Notes: generated by a model not told the origin, from the sequence alone. A DNA stretch of 64,000 nt from Hysterium pulicare CBS 123377 (GCA_000467715.1 AJFK01000227.1:1-64000); one strand, 5' to 3'. Shown: positions 34,076 to 45,655, counted from the stretch's first letter. A program made the numbers and translations.

Positions 34076-35315
34076 TCAACTCGGTGCAGCCTTCTTTCCG
34101 CTGATTCGTAATTTGCCAAGGGAAGCCATTTGTGCGCCGCCAACTCTCTGTACTTGAGCGACGGCATCACCGAGCAGTACCCTCACAGCTCCTTCGAGAC
34201 GTCGGTCTTTCTTCCGCCGCATCCATAGTAATACCAATCCAAGAATGACGATGTCAATCGCAATGTGTTTCAGCGATCCCCAAACAAATCGTCCTAGCCA
34301 TCTGAAGAAGGTGTATTTCCGACTGTGACTGAATAGACGGCGTGACTCCAGTTGTTCCCGCAGCGCGGCAACCTCTGCTGTCATTTTCACAAGAGCTTGT
34401 TCCACTCTGCGACGCCATTTCTGATCAGATGGGTTCTCTGGTGGTGGAGTGGCCCTCGTCAAGGCCTTGCTGTGAGGATTCTCTCCCTTCGGTTCGGTTT
34501 GAACGCCGGCATCTTCAGCGTCGGGGTTGGGGTTGTATTGAGAGTCTTTTGCATCGACAAATTCCTCCCCGTTCTCCTCATCCATTTCTTCTTCTTCGGA
34601 TTGTGACATAGGACTTCGAACTCGCAATGGGACGTCCTCGGGGGTCTGGTCGTTGCGGAAGTCGCGCGACACGTTCGTAGAGCTGAGAGCGGGGTAGTTC
34701 GGTGGCATATGGAGGCCCATAGAGCCCAGGGTTTGAAGCGGCGAGGAAGATGAGGAGGATGAGACATTCGATTTGACTTGATCCCAGACAAACTCCAGTT
34801 CGGAGACTAGCTCGCGGGAATCAGGGCTGGGAGAGGCGTATTTGTGCATCGTATCGATGAGAGTCGTAATGTACCGTCGCTTTGCTTCTGTTCGTGAGAG
34901 CCCATTCTGCTGCTTCCATGCATCCCTATTACAGTCTCAGTATCTGAATCGTGGTGTCGTGTGCCCTATCAGTTACCATTTCTCTCGCGCTCGATGTGCC
35001 TCGTCTCCGCTACCTTCCGGCCTCTCCATTATGCCATCCACATCCCCCTCTATTTGTTGTGTCAGAGCTTCCGTATATCCGGGAGGGCTATTCGGCACGT
35101 ACCCATCGCTTGTTTGTAGAGGCCATAGAGTTTTAATCGTGTCGCGGATGGAGGTTTCTGCGATCCGGTTCGGATCTTATTAACTGTGTTGAGGGCATGG
35201 CTGAAAACGCGGTCTAGCACGAGATAGATATATCAGCTTCGACACCTTTGAGCCTGCAGACTCTGCATGACAAATCGCGTCGCCTTTCTCTCTCCTTACC
35301 TACTGAATCCGACAT
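34076..35315 (-). CDS. Membrane-anchored acyl-CoA-binding protein (ACBD5/Atg37-like)
   Basis: Four exons, complement(join(34076..34925,34977..35049,35103..35213,35300..35315)), encode 349 residues. Introns are 51, 53 and 86 bp and all phases fit. The first 105 residues form an acyl-CoA-binding domain: DRVFSHALNTVNKIRTGSQK, RLKLYGLYKQAMEGDVDGIM, REKWDAWKQQNGLSRTEAK and RRYITTLIDTMHKYA. A long acidic, disordered middle follows, then a short coiled coil (VEQALVKMTAEVAALREQLE) and one transmembrane helix (HIAIDIVILGLVLLWM, about residue 290) with a basic tail. This order (ACB, linker, coil, tail anchor) matches ACBD5/Atg37, which sits on peroxisomes, binds long acyl-CoA and serves pexophagy. The exact orthology is inferred. 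Confidence 0.9.
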
Positions 35316-36423
35316 CACAGACTCGTTATCCGGCAACGAGAGGCCGTCGCCGATTCATCTAGATGTATCGCGATAAGAATAATTCCGGTACGTAGAGGAT
35401 AGGCTGGAGGCAATGGAGATATTACGATGGAATATATAGACGTCTTGCATGGCGAAAACAAATGCGGGCACGAGAGCAGTGGAGGTATGGATACACACCA
35501 CATGCAGCAATGCCGCGGTAATGGAAAAGGGCCGATAGGAATGCTGAACGCTCACTAATTTCACGTGCATCTCGAAATTTGAACCATTTATTCCTCACTC
35601 ACAAATCATATCAAGTTTCTATACAGAAAAACGTTGCCACCGTTTTATTTTGTACAACCCGAGTCTGATGCAGCTGGACCCCAAACTTTGGAGATTGCTA
35701 CTTCGATGGGTACATGCCTGGGCGGGCTATTAGAGATTGTGGAGATGCTGAAAGAGATGCCATTCTTGTTGATACCCAACTGGATTCTCCAACATCGAAG
35801 TATATCGAAAAGAGTTGCACACAACGTGAACCATCCTTAATTCAGCAGGTCCACCTGATTCCCTGTGTACGAACGCCCCTGTCTACCGATCAAGATTGAG
35901 CTTGGAGCAAAGGCTTAGATATCTTTTCCATCCGTACCACAAACAGAATCGAGCTCTACGACACGTTTCTAATGGCTTTAGCGTTCTTGACAGCTGCCTC
36001 ACAATGTCACCCTTCATAATTATGGTTTGGAACAGATGGGAATACTGAAGGTAGATGTTTTTCTCAAAGCCACTCAAAGTCTGGTAGAAGCATATAAGGT
36101 CAAAGGGAATATACGATGGGCTGGAAATCTTGAGCGCATGCCAATGATTTCCACCCTTCATCCTCACAGCGTGCCGTTGAACAGGAAGAAGAGGATATCT
36201 AAGGAGCTTTTGCTTGCTATTCATGCTGTTAAGATGCTCGGGTGATTTGAATTGAATTCAACAAAAAGCCTAGAATGATCTAATTGCTGTTCAAGTAACA
36301 GCACCACTATACTAAGCAGGAAATAACACCGCCAGGACATTATCTAACGTTGGTATGAAGGAAGGGCGGAAGACTCACCATTGTATATGTAGCGTCTCGC
36401 GTTGCCAGCGCCTTGCTAGACTA
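35316..36423. other. Intergenic, no supported gene
   Basis: Only short frames with no domain or connecting introns. A 113-codon reverse frame at 35883 is Tyr/Leu/Arg-mixed and reads as chance. Confidence 0.5.
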
Positions 36424-37173
36424 TCAGGCCACTCGGAATATCCTTTCCCACTTGCTTTCCTCCACATCAAGCCATTTTCTTTGCATGTTGACTCTCCGAA
36501 GGACTTTTCTGTTCTTTGTAACTCTAGTGTTCCGCAAAGCCTGGCCCTCCAAGTTGGGTGGGAGCAGGCGCTCAGGCTTGAGATGGTTAGGAAGGATTTG
36601 AGGGTCGATTTGGACTCCTAGACAGCTCATACAAACCGTCATATATTCCTGCTGATTTGGCCGAGGCAGTTCGACTTCGTTCCCGCAGATACACCAATAC
36701 CCAACAGCCTTTCCAGCCCGCTTGGCTTTCTGCTTCGGGTTGATCTTGCGAAACTCCCTATTGCGCGGACGTCTGACCTGCCCACGGACTGACTGTTGGG
36801 CACCATTTCTGAGTATGTCCATATTTGTCACTAATTCGTCATAGAGAATGCCGTCCCATAGCTGGGTCCTGCAATCGCAACATTGCCCGTCCCCCTTCAT
36901 GTCATACAAGGTTTCGCACCAGCAGAGATTTTGTACGTCGTAATCTTGAGTTGGCCAATCGGAAGCAAATTCCAGGTTGGAATCCTCCGTTACAGGCGCC
37001 ACCTGCAAGTTCATTGCGCAGCGTTTCCAGTACAAGTCGGCCTCACTGTGTTGGCAGGCCTTGCACAGCAACCCCCGGAATGCGTTCGGTTGATAAAGCA
37101 CATAATTCACCGGTCCTTGCTGCGGAGGAGGCGGTGGTACCTCCCGTGATATCATGGTCTGCAGCTCCGCCAT
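36424..37173 (-). CDS. Cys-rich protein of unknown function (zinc-ribbon-like)
   Basis: A single exon of 249 residues. Cysteines come in pairs typical of zinc binding: CKAC near residue 37, a cluster CWC..GQCCDC around residues 83-101, CIC near residue 162 and CMSC near residue 182. The middle is basic (REFRKINPKQKAKRAGK). I do not recognise the family. It follows another Cys-rich gene on the same strand with only six bases between that stop and this ATG, which is unusually tight for a fungus; the two could be one gene joined by an unseen intron. Confidence 0.6.
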   Translation of the reverse strand: MAELQTMISREVPPPPPQQGPVNYVLYQPNAFRGLLCKACQHSEADLYWKRCAMNLQVAPVTEDSNLEFASDWPTQDYDVQNLCWCETLYDMKGDGQCCDCRTQLWDGILYDELVTNMDILRNGAQQSVRGQVRRPRNREFRKINPKQKAKRAGKAVGYWCICGNEVELPRPNQQEYMTVCMSCLGVQIDPQILPNHLKPERLLPPNLEGQALRNTRVTKNRKVLRRVNMQRKWLDVEESKWERIFRVA

Positions 37174-37179
37174 TCGAGC

Positions 37180-37674
37180 TTATGTGTGATGAACACGACA
37201 CAGCGCACAAGTATCATGAGGAACGACTTGTTGATGGTCCAGAAATTCTTCGTCACATTCATAATACGGACCCGTTGGGCAGTTGGTTCTCCCAGTGCCT
37301 GCCGCACAACAAACCCAGTCATCGCACCGATAATCAGCCCCGTACGCGGTCGAAGCTGAGCTTGATGATCGGCCTGGATTTGAAGGATCGGGGGTGGAAC
37401 CCATCTGTGAAACTAATGTCTCATTTGAACTCGACACCGCAGACACAATGATAGGAGGACATGATGGTAGTGATGGGACTCGTGAAGGGGGTGATGGGAA
37501 ATAGGAAGGTGGGGATGGGGTATGAGAAAGTATACTTAGCTCCGAGCTCACATCGAGGGGAGGTCCTTCATAAAGCTCAGGTGAAGGCGACGCGCTTCGA
37601 GCAGTCGATGAGTTGGGTAGTGAGTATATACTGCCTGAAGAGAGATTCTCATTATCTCTGAAATAGTCCGTCAT
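37180..37674 (-). CDS. Small Cys-rich protein, disordered N-terminus
   Basis: A single exon of 164 residues from the ATG of TDYFRDNENLSSG. The first 110 residues are Pro/Ser-rich and disordered. The C-terminus holds a compact Cys/His cluster: YRCDDWVCCAAGTG, YYECDEEFLDHQQ and HDTCALC. This W-CC..C..H..C-C spacing recalls a short zinc-finger motif common in hypothetical proteins of plant-associated fungi, but I cannot name it. It lies just upstream of the 249-residue Cys-rich gene on the same strand. The frame extends further 5' without a better start. Confidence 0.5.
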   Translation of the reverse strand: MTDYFRDNENLSSGSIYSLPNSSTARSASPSPELYEGPPLDVSSELSILSHTPSPPSYFPSPPSRVPSLPSCPPIIVSAVSSSNETLVSQMGSTPDPSNPGRSSSSASTAYGADYRCDDWVCCAAGTGRTNCPTGPYYECDEEFLDHQQVVPHDTCALCRVHHT

Positions 37675-38411
37675 GTTTGCGGTATGGGGGTATTGATGAA
37701 GTGTGACTAACTGGGGACCGTGGAACCGATAATCGCGCTTGTAGTGAACGTAGTAGAAATAGTTGAAGAAGAATTGGAAATTATCCGAGCTTCTAGTTGT
37801 GGGAAAGATAAAAATGATCAAATGTGAAATAGAAAAGCCTATGAAGCGGAGTATGATCGTTTAAGGAAGGCGCACACCTGGTCCTCGCACGGAATATATG
37901 TATTCATATGTCCAACAATAGAGTCTCTAACATGCGTGCTCTTTGTTCGGGAAAGACAAAAAGGTAGACAATGAGCAGTCAAGGCACGATAATGGTGGGA
38001 GACTAACAAAGTCAATAGGACTAAGGATACATCATTCGACAATAGAACAAAGACTGCAAAGATATAGGTACCGTGGTAGACTGTGTCAAAGGTGTCTTTG
38101 CGAACATCTTGTCATTAATGAGTTGCCTATGATGCCCCTTACTATCGACTATCATGCCTTACTAACTCTCGCGCAATCGAATCTAGCGGTAAACTATCGG
38201 GTCCATTAGCAACTAGACAAAATCGAAGATGAGAGTAAGCGAAACGAACTGATAAGGCTCGCGGTAGCAATAGCACCTCCATGCGTATAGAAAAGGCCAA
38301 ATCAGCCGTGCGGAAGGAAGTGAAGGAAGGCATCAACGCTAGTAGAGCCTTGGCCTAAACCTAATATGTACACCCCGTCCATGCCGGGGTTTACTGCAAT
38401 GTGCTCCTTTT
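37675..38411. other. Intergenic, no supported gene
   Basis: Upstream of the Cys-rich pair and downstream of the DUF7580 gene. Nothing was recognised. Confidence 0.5.
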
Positions 38412-40350
38412 TCAAGGCCCTGCTCCGCCTCGATGAGTATATTCGTAGTCCTGTTGCAGAGGGACAACCACTCCTTCATAAAACTTCTCTCTCAACTCAA
38501 CATCTTGCAAATCGCTTCTAAAGGTATCAAAATTACATCGTATGCACCGCAGTACAGCCTTTGCAAAATTGGGCAGCTCCCGGTTTTGGACCTCGTCAGC
38601 CAGTCTCGTAGCGATTGAGATTTCAGTCATGCTGTCCTCCAGGCCTTCGTCATTAAGATCGTCAGGAAGTTTGTGCGAAAGTAGTGGGCGTCCCCAAGAT
38701 AGCTCAAGAAGGGCGATGCCTAGGGCAAAGATGACGTCATTCTTGACCAGACGTCGACGTCTGGGTGCTGTAGAGGGCCCTGGCGATGAGGCAAAGGTAC
38801 GGGATACATATGTGTAGGACAACAAGTTCATTCCAGAGTGACTTCTTAATATAATTATATCGTTTGTGTCCCAGGCTTTGCGAAGCCACGGGGTATCATG
38901 CAGTTGCAACACAGCGGATGCAAGGGTCAAAGCCAGGAAGCATCTAATCATGTCAGCTTACATTCATTCTCGGGTTTTCAACAATATCGTACTTCTCCTT
39001 TATTGGAAGGGCCACATTGCTCTGCCCGCATATAATATCTCTTAAAGAAGCGGCATCCTTGATTTGATTTTTGTTGCCCGGTCCTGGGACTGAATAGACA
39101 TGATGTTGCCAAAGTTGATCTTCGAGAAAGCCCAGACAGTATTTTGACTGATGACTGCGTATGAGGCTGTTGCAGAGGTCGTCTATTTTTGGAATCAAAG
39201 ACGATGCTTTGCGAGGAGCATGGGGGCCAGATGAAGATCCAGAAACAGTAATGGCTGGAGGGAAATGTACTGTTTTCCTGTGGGTGTACGCTTGAGGTAT
39301 AGCGGGTGTCGTTCCTCTAGCTCTTCGTTAGTCAATGAGATAAGATTGATCATCGCGTGTTTGTGTACATACCGGGCTCCAGGAGTCTGTGATGTTTCGA
39401 TCTCAACGTCGCGCCAATCCCAAGGTAGACTAGCTGGCGCACAGGCGTTCTTCTCGAATGTGAACAGGAATGCAAACCGCACTGCGTCCTCCTCTTCTTC
39501 TGCTGTAAGAGCCTCTCGAATTTCCAGCCGTAAGTTGGCCTTGTGAGGGAACTGGCAGTGGCATGGATGCAATCTGGAGCTGAGGCTCTCAAAGAGTCTT
39601 GCGGCCTGGTCTCGGATGTTCTTCCAATATGCTGAATGTAAGCGCATCCTTTTCTCCGTGCGAATTGGCTCTAGTTTGATGGCACTTGATGTTAGTTTTG
39701 AGATTTTGTCGATATCTAAGTCTATTTCGCCGAGAAGTTTCGCGTACTTGTGCGAGTCAAACCCGCCCTTGATCCTAGTCCAAGCACTGTTGAAGAACTT
39801 CTTGCGAGACCTTTCGTCCGGATTGCCATCTGCCCCAATCCACGGCGCCTGATAGTCATTATTGATAAATGCGCGACATCATTCATTGGGGTATCCTAAA
39901 ATACCTTGAGGTCTTTGGTCAACTGTAACTTCTTGCAGAATAGGATGATCCTCCTGTTGAGCTTGTCTATTAAAGACAAGTAAACTCCACAACTGCCACC
40001 GAGACGTTTCTTGAGATCTTCGTGAAGCCGAGGATCTTGCCAGGCTGTGGTGTCTCGCTTTTCGAGAAGATCATTCATCCGATCATCCGGAAGATTCAGC
40101 GGACTAAGCAGCATATAGCAAGAATGCAAATAGATCCCTACTGACGCCGCAAAAGAGGTATGAATATCACTGAACACATATTCGTAGCCTTTCATGTTCT
40201 TAAGAACCGTAATCTATAGTGCAATGATCAGCTCTCAGCCTCGTGCCTCAACACAATGGCAACACTCACTCCTTCCGAATAATGCTCTAGGGCGCTAATA
40301 ATCAATGGAATGGACCCAAGTACAACACCTGCAACCTCAAAGCCGCTCAT
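38412..40350 (-). CDS. DUF7580-type protein (fungal non-self/cell-death related family)
   Basis: Five exons, complement(join(38412..38943,38993..39316,39373..39848,39905..40213,40270..40350)), encode 573 residues. Introns are 56, 56, 56 and 49 bp, with GTGAGT, GTATTT, GTATGT and GTACGA donors and good branch points. The N-terminus SGFEVAGVVLGSIPLIISAL is the hydrophobic lead helix found in HeLo-like and DUF7580 proteins. The C-terminal half has family marks: SLIPKIDDLCNSL, CLGFLEDQLWQHHVY, LALTLASAVLQLHDTPWL, and NDVIFALGIALLELSWGRPL, which resembles the tail of a protein kinase fold without its catalytic motifs. It lies head-to-head with the large fusion gene, start codons 213 bp apart. Role inferred from family: signalling or cell-death switch. 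Confidence 0.87.
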
Positions 40351-40563
40351 TGTGGCATAGAAAAGTCTGTTGATAACTATGGGCGGAGATAATGGATCAG
40401 AGAATCTATGTGGAGGTGGGACTTTCAGCTTTCTTTTCTTTTTTTAGATCGCTTCACGTGCATCCTCAGCCTTGCGCTTACTTTTCTGTCGATCCCCACC
40501 TCGTCATCGAATCCATGGTGCTGGCATCCTTCTAGCTGTTTAGCTGGAACTCACGTTACGGTC
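40351..40563. promoter_or_regulatory. Short bidirectional promoter between DUF7580 and fusion gene
   Basis: Only 213 bp separate the two divergent start codons, so regulatory DNA is almost certainly shared. A CACGTG E-box-like hexamer lies near 40456 (TTCACGTGCATC). No TATA box was seen. Confidence 0.5.
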
Positions 40564-43500
40564 ATGACTATCCCCATCTCCGAAGCTCATCTAAACTGCT
40601 TTTTGGCCTTTAGCGAGTTAGTCGACGTTATCCAACGTCCGATCCGCGACTTTGGTGACCAGATCCCATTACAACGAATCCAAAACGAGTTCGACAGATA
40701 CAAGCTCTGGGCTGGAAATGTTGGCGCCGCTCATTCGGGGAAGCGATATGAGATCTCCTTAGATTACCGGCTGAGGGAGGCATCATTTTACAAATTGCAG
40801 GTATGAAGGAAGCGGCCGTGTCAGACTTTCGTAATGATATGCCTAATCGACCACAATGATTGTGATTTGCTTTTGCTACGTTGTCAATATCAGAACTTTA
40901 TGTGAACGACTACTTGGAGGTCTGTTAATGGCTATGTCGTCTTCTAGCATCGCGTTCTCAAGCTCAAACGGTGTACGCGGATAGGAAGGAGAGCCATTGC
41001 GAGAATGATGCGCAGCCTAGAATCCATCGAGTTTTTATACGCAGTATGGTCCTTTGGGCTAATGCTTCAATAATTTAGGTCCTCCATCTAATTCAGACAC
41101 TGGAAGGAAGGGTGAGAGCTAGTTTTTTACTCTGCTGTGGTTTACTCCTAAACGTCGCCATTGTAGCCACAACTAAGCTCTTTTGCAATCACATTTTTGT
41201 TACTTGATATGTTCAAATGCTAACATTGTCTCTAGATTAGGGAAGGTATGCTATATTCCGTCGGCTTGATGCTCGATATGCCCAATGACTATTCCAGCAA
41301 TTTCCCTCATTAGAGGTGAAAGACGGCCGTTCGAAGAGGATATATCCACGGACGAGGCCTCTCGAAACATCTCTAGTACCTCTGTTTCTGAATCTGGCGA
41401 ACCGGAAGATTCAGAAGATTCGCCCTGGGAAATATCCTCAGAATCCAGCCATGGCAATAATCCTTCCATGGAGCCCCAATCTGGCCAAAGTTCAGCAGAC
41501 CGTAGGGCTACGGAAATTGGCAGAACTATGACGGACGGACCTCCAAAATCAGAACTCGGTTTGAACGTAGGCAAGACGCCAAATCTAGAGATGCCATACA
41601 TTGTGAGCTCCATAGCCTTCACAATCACCTACTTGTTTAAGATACCTATTCGAAAACCAGCACCGCTTGACCGAATCAAAAACAAGGCATTGCTTGAAAT
41701 GGCGGGTTACCAGCATTTTGATGTTCTATATGTGATGGACAAATTCCCTTCTTTGGATCACGAAGTGGCAACACGCTTAGGTAAAATGATAACGCGCCGC
41801 CGACAAATCCTTAAATATCGACAATCCCATGGGAGTAATCTCGAGACCTCCAAGTTCGAGCCTGGAATAGATCAGCCGTACACACCGAAAGGAAAGGCCC
41901 CAGCTTTTGACCAGAATGAGGTCAATGCCACAACTTTTTCTAGGAGCGAAGCGGCGCCAAGCCTTACAGCAAGTAGTCATTTTACCCTAAGGTCAAAAGC
42001 TACCACTCTACGACCGTCGAATATGGGAGTGGAGGAGAGTGTGGAATTAATTGACTTTTATCCCCAATCTGTTGCCGACTCCCAGACATCAATCGCTTCG
42101 AGTTATGCGGAAAGGGATCTCGTTGTCGACGTCCCTCCTAGGCCTAAGGGAGATGATGGACAAGAGCTAGACAGTTTTGTATGTCCTTATTGTCTGGTTA
42201 CTCAATATATAAGTTCTTCTCACAAGTGGAAGTAAGTCTCATACCTACTTCGAGCCTTTGTATATCATTAACACCCCCAGAAAACATGTCTTTGAAGACT
42301 TACGGCCTTACGTGTGTACTTTTCCGGAATGCGACATGTTTGATACCTTATTTGAAAGCCGAAACGAATGGTCCAAGCATGAAATGCAATTTCATAGATC
42401 GAAATGGTTTTGCAATGTCATAGGTCACCCGGAATATGACACCCAAGAAACCTTCCTACGTCATATGGAATCGCAGCACGACACGCGCCTCGTTCATGAT
42501 AAGCTCTCTATATTCCAAGACTTGTTCCGGAAACATTCGCGGGCGGTTGATGGACAATGCAACCTCTGCAAGAAAGTTTCCTCCAAACTCATTAACCATG
42601 TCTCCCGACATTTACAGCAGATGGCTCTTTTTGCTCTTCCTAGAGTGAATGAGACCGACGAAAGTGAAAAGGCTGAAATACGCACTCGCTCCTGTGGAGA
42701 GAGAAGCGAGAAAATTTCACCTCCAATAGAGACACAAGAACCTCTCGATGCTTCCAGCAGCCAATCGAGTTTGTCAAGCCCTACTACTGGGTCGCAAGAG
42801 ATGGGTCGAGATATGCCAGATGTATCAGGATTATCTGATCTCGATGAGGACATTGAACGGGAGGGGGTTCCCGACTCCTTAGATCAGAATTGGGACAGGG
42901 TTACAGACAAATTCATCCAAGCCAGAGAAGAGATCATGCACTCTACTAAACCTAAGTCTCCCAACGACGGCGCAATCTCGGAGACGGGAGGGCGTCTTTC
43001 CCCAGTTCTATTGCAATCTTCGCCCAAGAAAGTCGTTGCTGGTGCACCATGGGCGTTAATCGCCGTGATGGGTGTGACAAGAGCAGGGAAAAGCACCTTC
43101 ATACGTACTGCAAGCGGAGATTCTAGCGTGGAAATCGGGAATGCTTTGGAATCTTGTAAGAACAACTTTGATCTTGCCATATGTTCGAAGCTGACTTGGT
43201 TCGGAAGTCAATTCTAAGTTAAATGAAAACAAGTTTCATTATAGCGGTTTCAATGTTAACCTTATCGACAGTCCTAGCTTTAAGGACACTTCTAAGAGCG
43301 AGACAGAGGTTCTCATTGATATTGCGGCATGGTTGAAAGAATTATATGTGAACAATGTGAAGCTGAATGGTGTTATCTATGTTCACAACATAGACAACGA
43401 CCGTATCACAGGTTCAGCGCTCCGCAGTCTGAAATTTTTTCGGGAGCTTTGTGGGCCAGAGGCATTCAAAAACATCGTATTGGTGACCTCATTCTGGGAC

Positions 43501-45655
43501 AAGGTAGATCAATCGACAGGAGAAATGCGTGAAGAACAGTTAAGAAGTACGCCAGAGTTCTGGGGAAACATGATCAGCGGAGGCTCCAGGATTGCAAGAT
43601 TCTCAGGAGATCGAGCATCCGCATTATCCATAGTATCAACTCTAATTAACCAGCCGGCGGTTACACTCTCAATCCAACACGAGCTAGTGGAAGAAAGGAA
43701 GGTTTTGGTCGAGACCGCAGCTGGAATCGTGATCAACGAGGAGCTAGAGCGCCTTACTACTGCACATAGAAATGAGCTAGCGGAACTTGAGAAAGAAATG
43801 CTTCATGCAATGCATGAAAAAGATATGGAACTTCAGGCTCTGCTAGAAACCCAACGGCAGAGATATGAACATGAGTTGGATAGTATACAGAGACAACAAG
43901 GGAAGCTAAGAACCGAACGGAGTGTAGATCATAAGGATTTGAAGACAGGACCCGGCGAAGTTGTAGAGACTTCAAACTTTATCTCTTTAGGTCACCAAAC
44001 CAGTGGTTCGTTGTCAACTCCCCCGGTCCTGTCAGGATCGGTGTCAGTGGCAACTGCGAATAAAGAGGAGCGCGAGGCAGAACAAGCCGCAAGATTTCTG
44101 GAAAATGACGTGCCAAGTGTACTTATGGAAGAGGTGATTAAGGACAGCGAGAGCGGAGTTGGGATGAGGAATTCTCTACCAATTCACAGCTCGAGCGTAC
44201 CGGATCAGAGGGTCTATTCCAACCCTAAACTTATCGTGGGGGTTGATTTTGGTACGACATTTACAGGTATGTGCGATCATCAAAGTCCTCATGGTCGAAA
44301 ACCAAAACTGATGTGATGACAGGGGTAAGCTATATCCCTCTCAATGCGAAGACCGTCCGCATAATCGACTCCTGGCCTGGTTCTGGTAGGGAGATGGAGC
44401 GAGTGTGGAAGGTACCCTCACGAATCGCCTACGCCGAAGAGAATGAGGGCTGTACCACGACTCAAATAGGATATCAAGTTAGGCCAGGAATGAAATCCTA
44501 CTCATGGTTCAAACTAAGGCTGGACCGGGACGTCGTGACGCCCTTCGACCATCCATTGCTCACGAAAGTCGAAGGACTGGGGATTATGAGGCTACCCAAC
44601 GGGAAGACAGCTCAAGCAGTCTGTGCGGATTTTCTCCGAGAGGTCTACAAACATCTGTTAGATACTCTCAATCTCAGAGACATCACGGAGGATATCATAC
44701 GTATCACGCCCATGGAGTTTTGGTTCACTGTTCCGGCAATCTGGTCCGATACGGCGAAGCAAGATTTTGTGGCGGCTGCAAGAACTGCCGGCTTTGCCTC
44801 AAGGCCTATCGATTCGATCAATTTAATTCCAGAACCCGAAGCAGCAGTTATTGCTACCCTTCAGACACTAACAACTGGTGGCTCCGAAGACCAGATATCG
44901 GTATGTACAACGTTGTCGCAAACAACTACGTCTGCTAATAACTCAACCAAAGCCAGGTGATGCCGTACTTGTTTGTGACTGTGGAGGCGGCACGGTCGAC
45001 ATTACCACTTATACCGTCCGAGCCATATCCCCGCAACTAAAGTTCGACGAGTTGTTAGAAGGGGCAGGCGACATGTGTGGGTCTACGTACATTGACCGCG
45101 GATTCCACGAGTGGATGTCGAACCATTTTGGCCGCGCCTTCGATGATTTGCCTTTTGAAAAGAAAGGACCCGGAAGCCGTTTCATGAGGGATTTCGAGAG
45201 CTTAAAGCGAGATTTTGACTCCAGTAACGATCCGAATGCAGAGTATGATCTTCCTTTAGTAATGCGGGATGCGGAAGACTCTGAATACTTCGATGATACC
45301 GAACAACTAGTCAAACTCTACGCCGTGGATCTTGAAACCCTTTTTAGGCCGGTTGTGGGAAGGATATTACACTTATTGCGGCAACAAAACGAGTACGTCA
45401 GGATTAAGAGGGGACAACAAATAAATAAGATCATTCTGGTAGGTGGCTTTGGTGACTCCAAATACCTCAAAGATGAGGTTAGGGCTTGGGCCAATGCTCA
45501 AGGGGGTATCAAAGTTTTGTGTCCGGAGAATCCGTAAGTCATCCCCTGTTCCTGCCCCATCTTCATGTTCGTGGGCTAATGAGCTTGCTAGGCAAGGAGC
45601 AATTGTCATGGGTGCTGCTTTACGAGGCTCTTTAGTGTCTAATTCTTCTTTGTAG
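40564..45655 (+). CDS. C2H2 zinc finger / P-loop GTPase / HSPA12-like Hsp70 fusion protein
   Basis: Nine exons, join(40564..40800,41079..41111,41236..41245,41298..42231,42281..43155,43208..44266,44323..44900,44953..45533,45592..45655), encode 1456 residues with every phase matching. Residues 1-380 are the N-terminal module known from fungal C2H2 proteins (FDRYKLWAGNVGAAHSG, SLDYRLREASF, IPIRKPAPLDR, DKFPSLDHEVATRLG). Residues 387-525 hold the zinc-finger cassette (FVCPYC, KKHVFEDLRPYVCTFPEC, HVSRHLQQMALFALP). A P-loop GTPase starts near 668 (AVMGVTRAGKST), with DSPSF near 717 in place of DxPG and TSFWDK near 791. A coiled coil follows (about 874-930). From 1038 comes an Hsp70-type ATPase: VGVDFGTTFTGV, VCDCGGGTVD, LVGGFGDSKYL. 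The Hsp70 substrate-binding domain is absent. Zinc finger and GTPase share one exon, and GTPase and Hsp70 start share another, so the fusion is real in the DNA. Confidence 0.88.

Noticed and set aside
38944-38961. 18-nt GTAAGC..TAG intron in the DUF7580 gene
   Set aside because: Too short to splice. A 49-bp intron starting at GTACGA gives the conserved EKCFLALTLAS joint instead.
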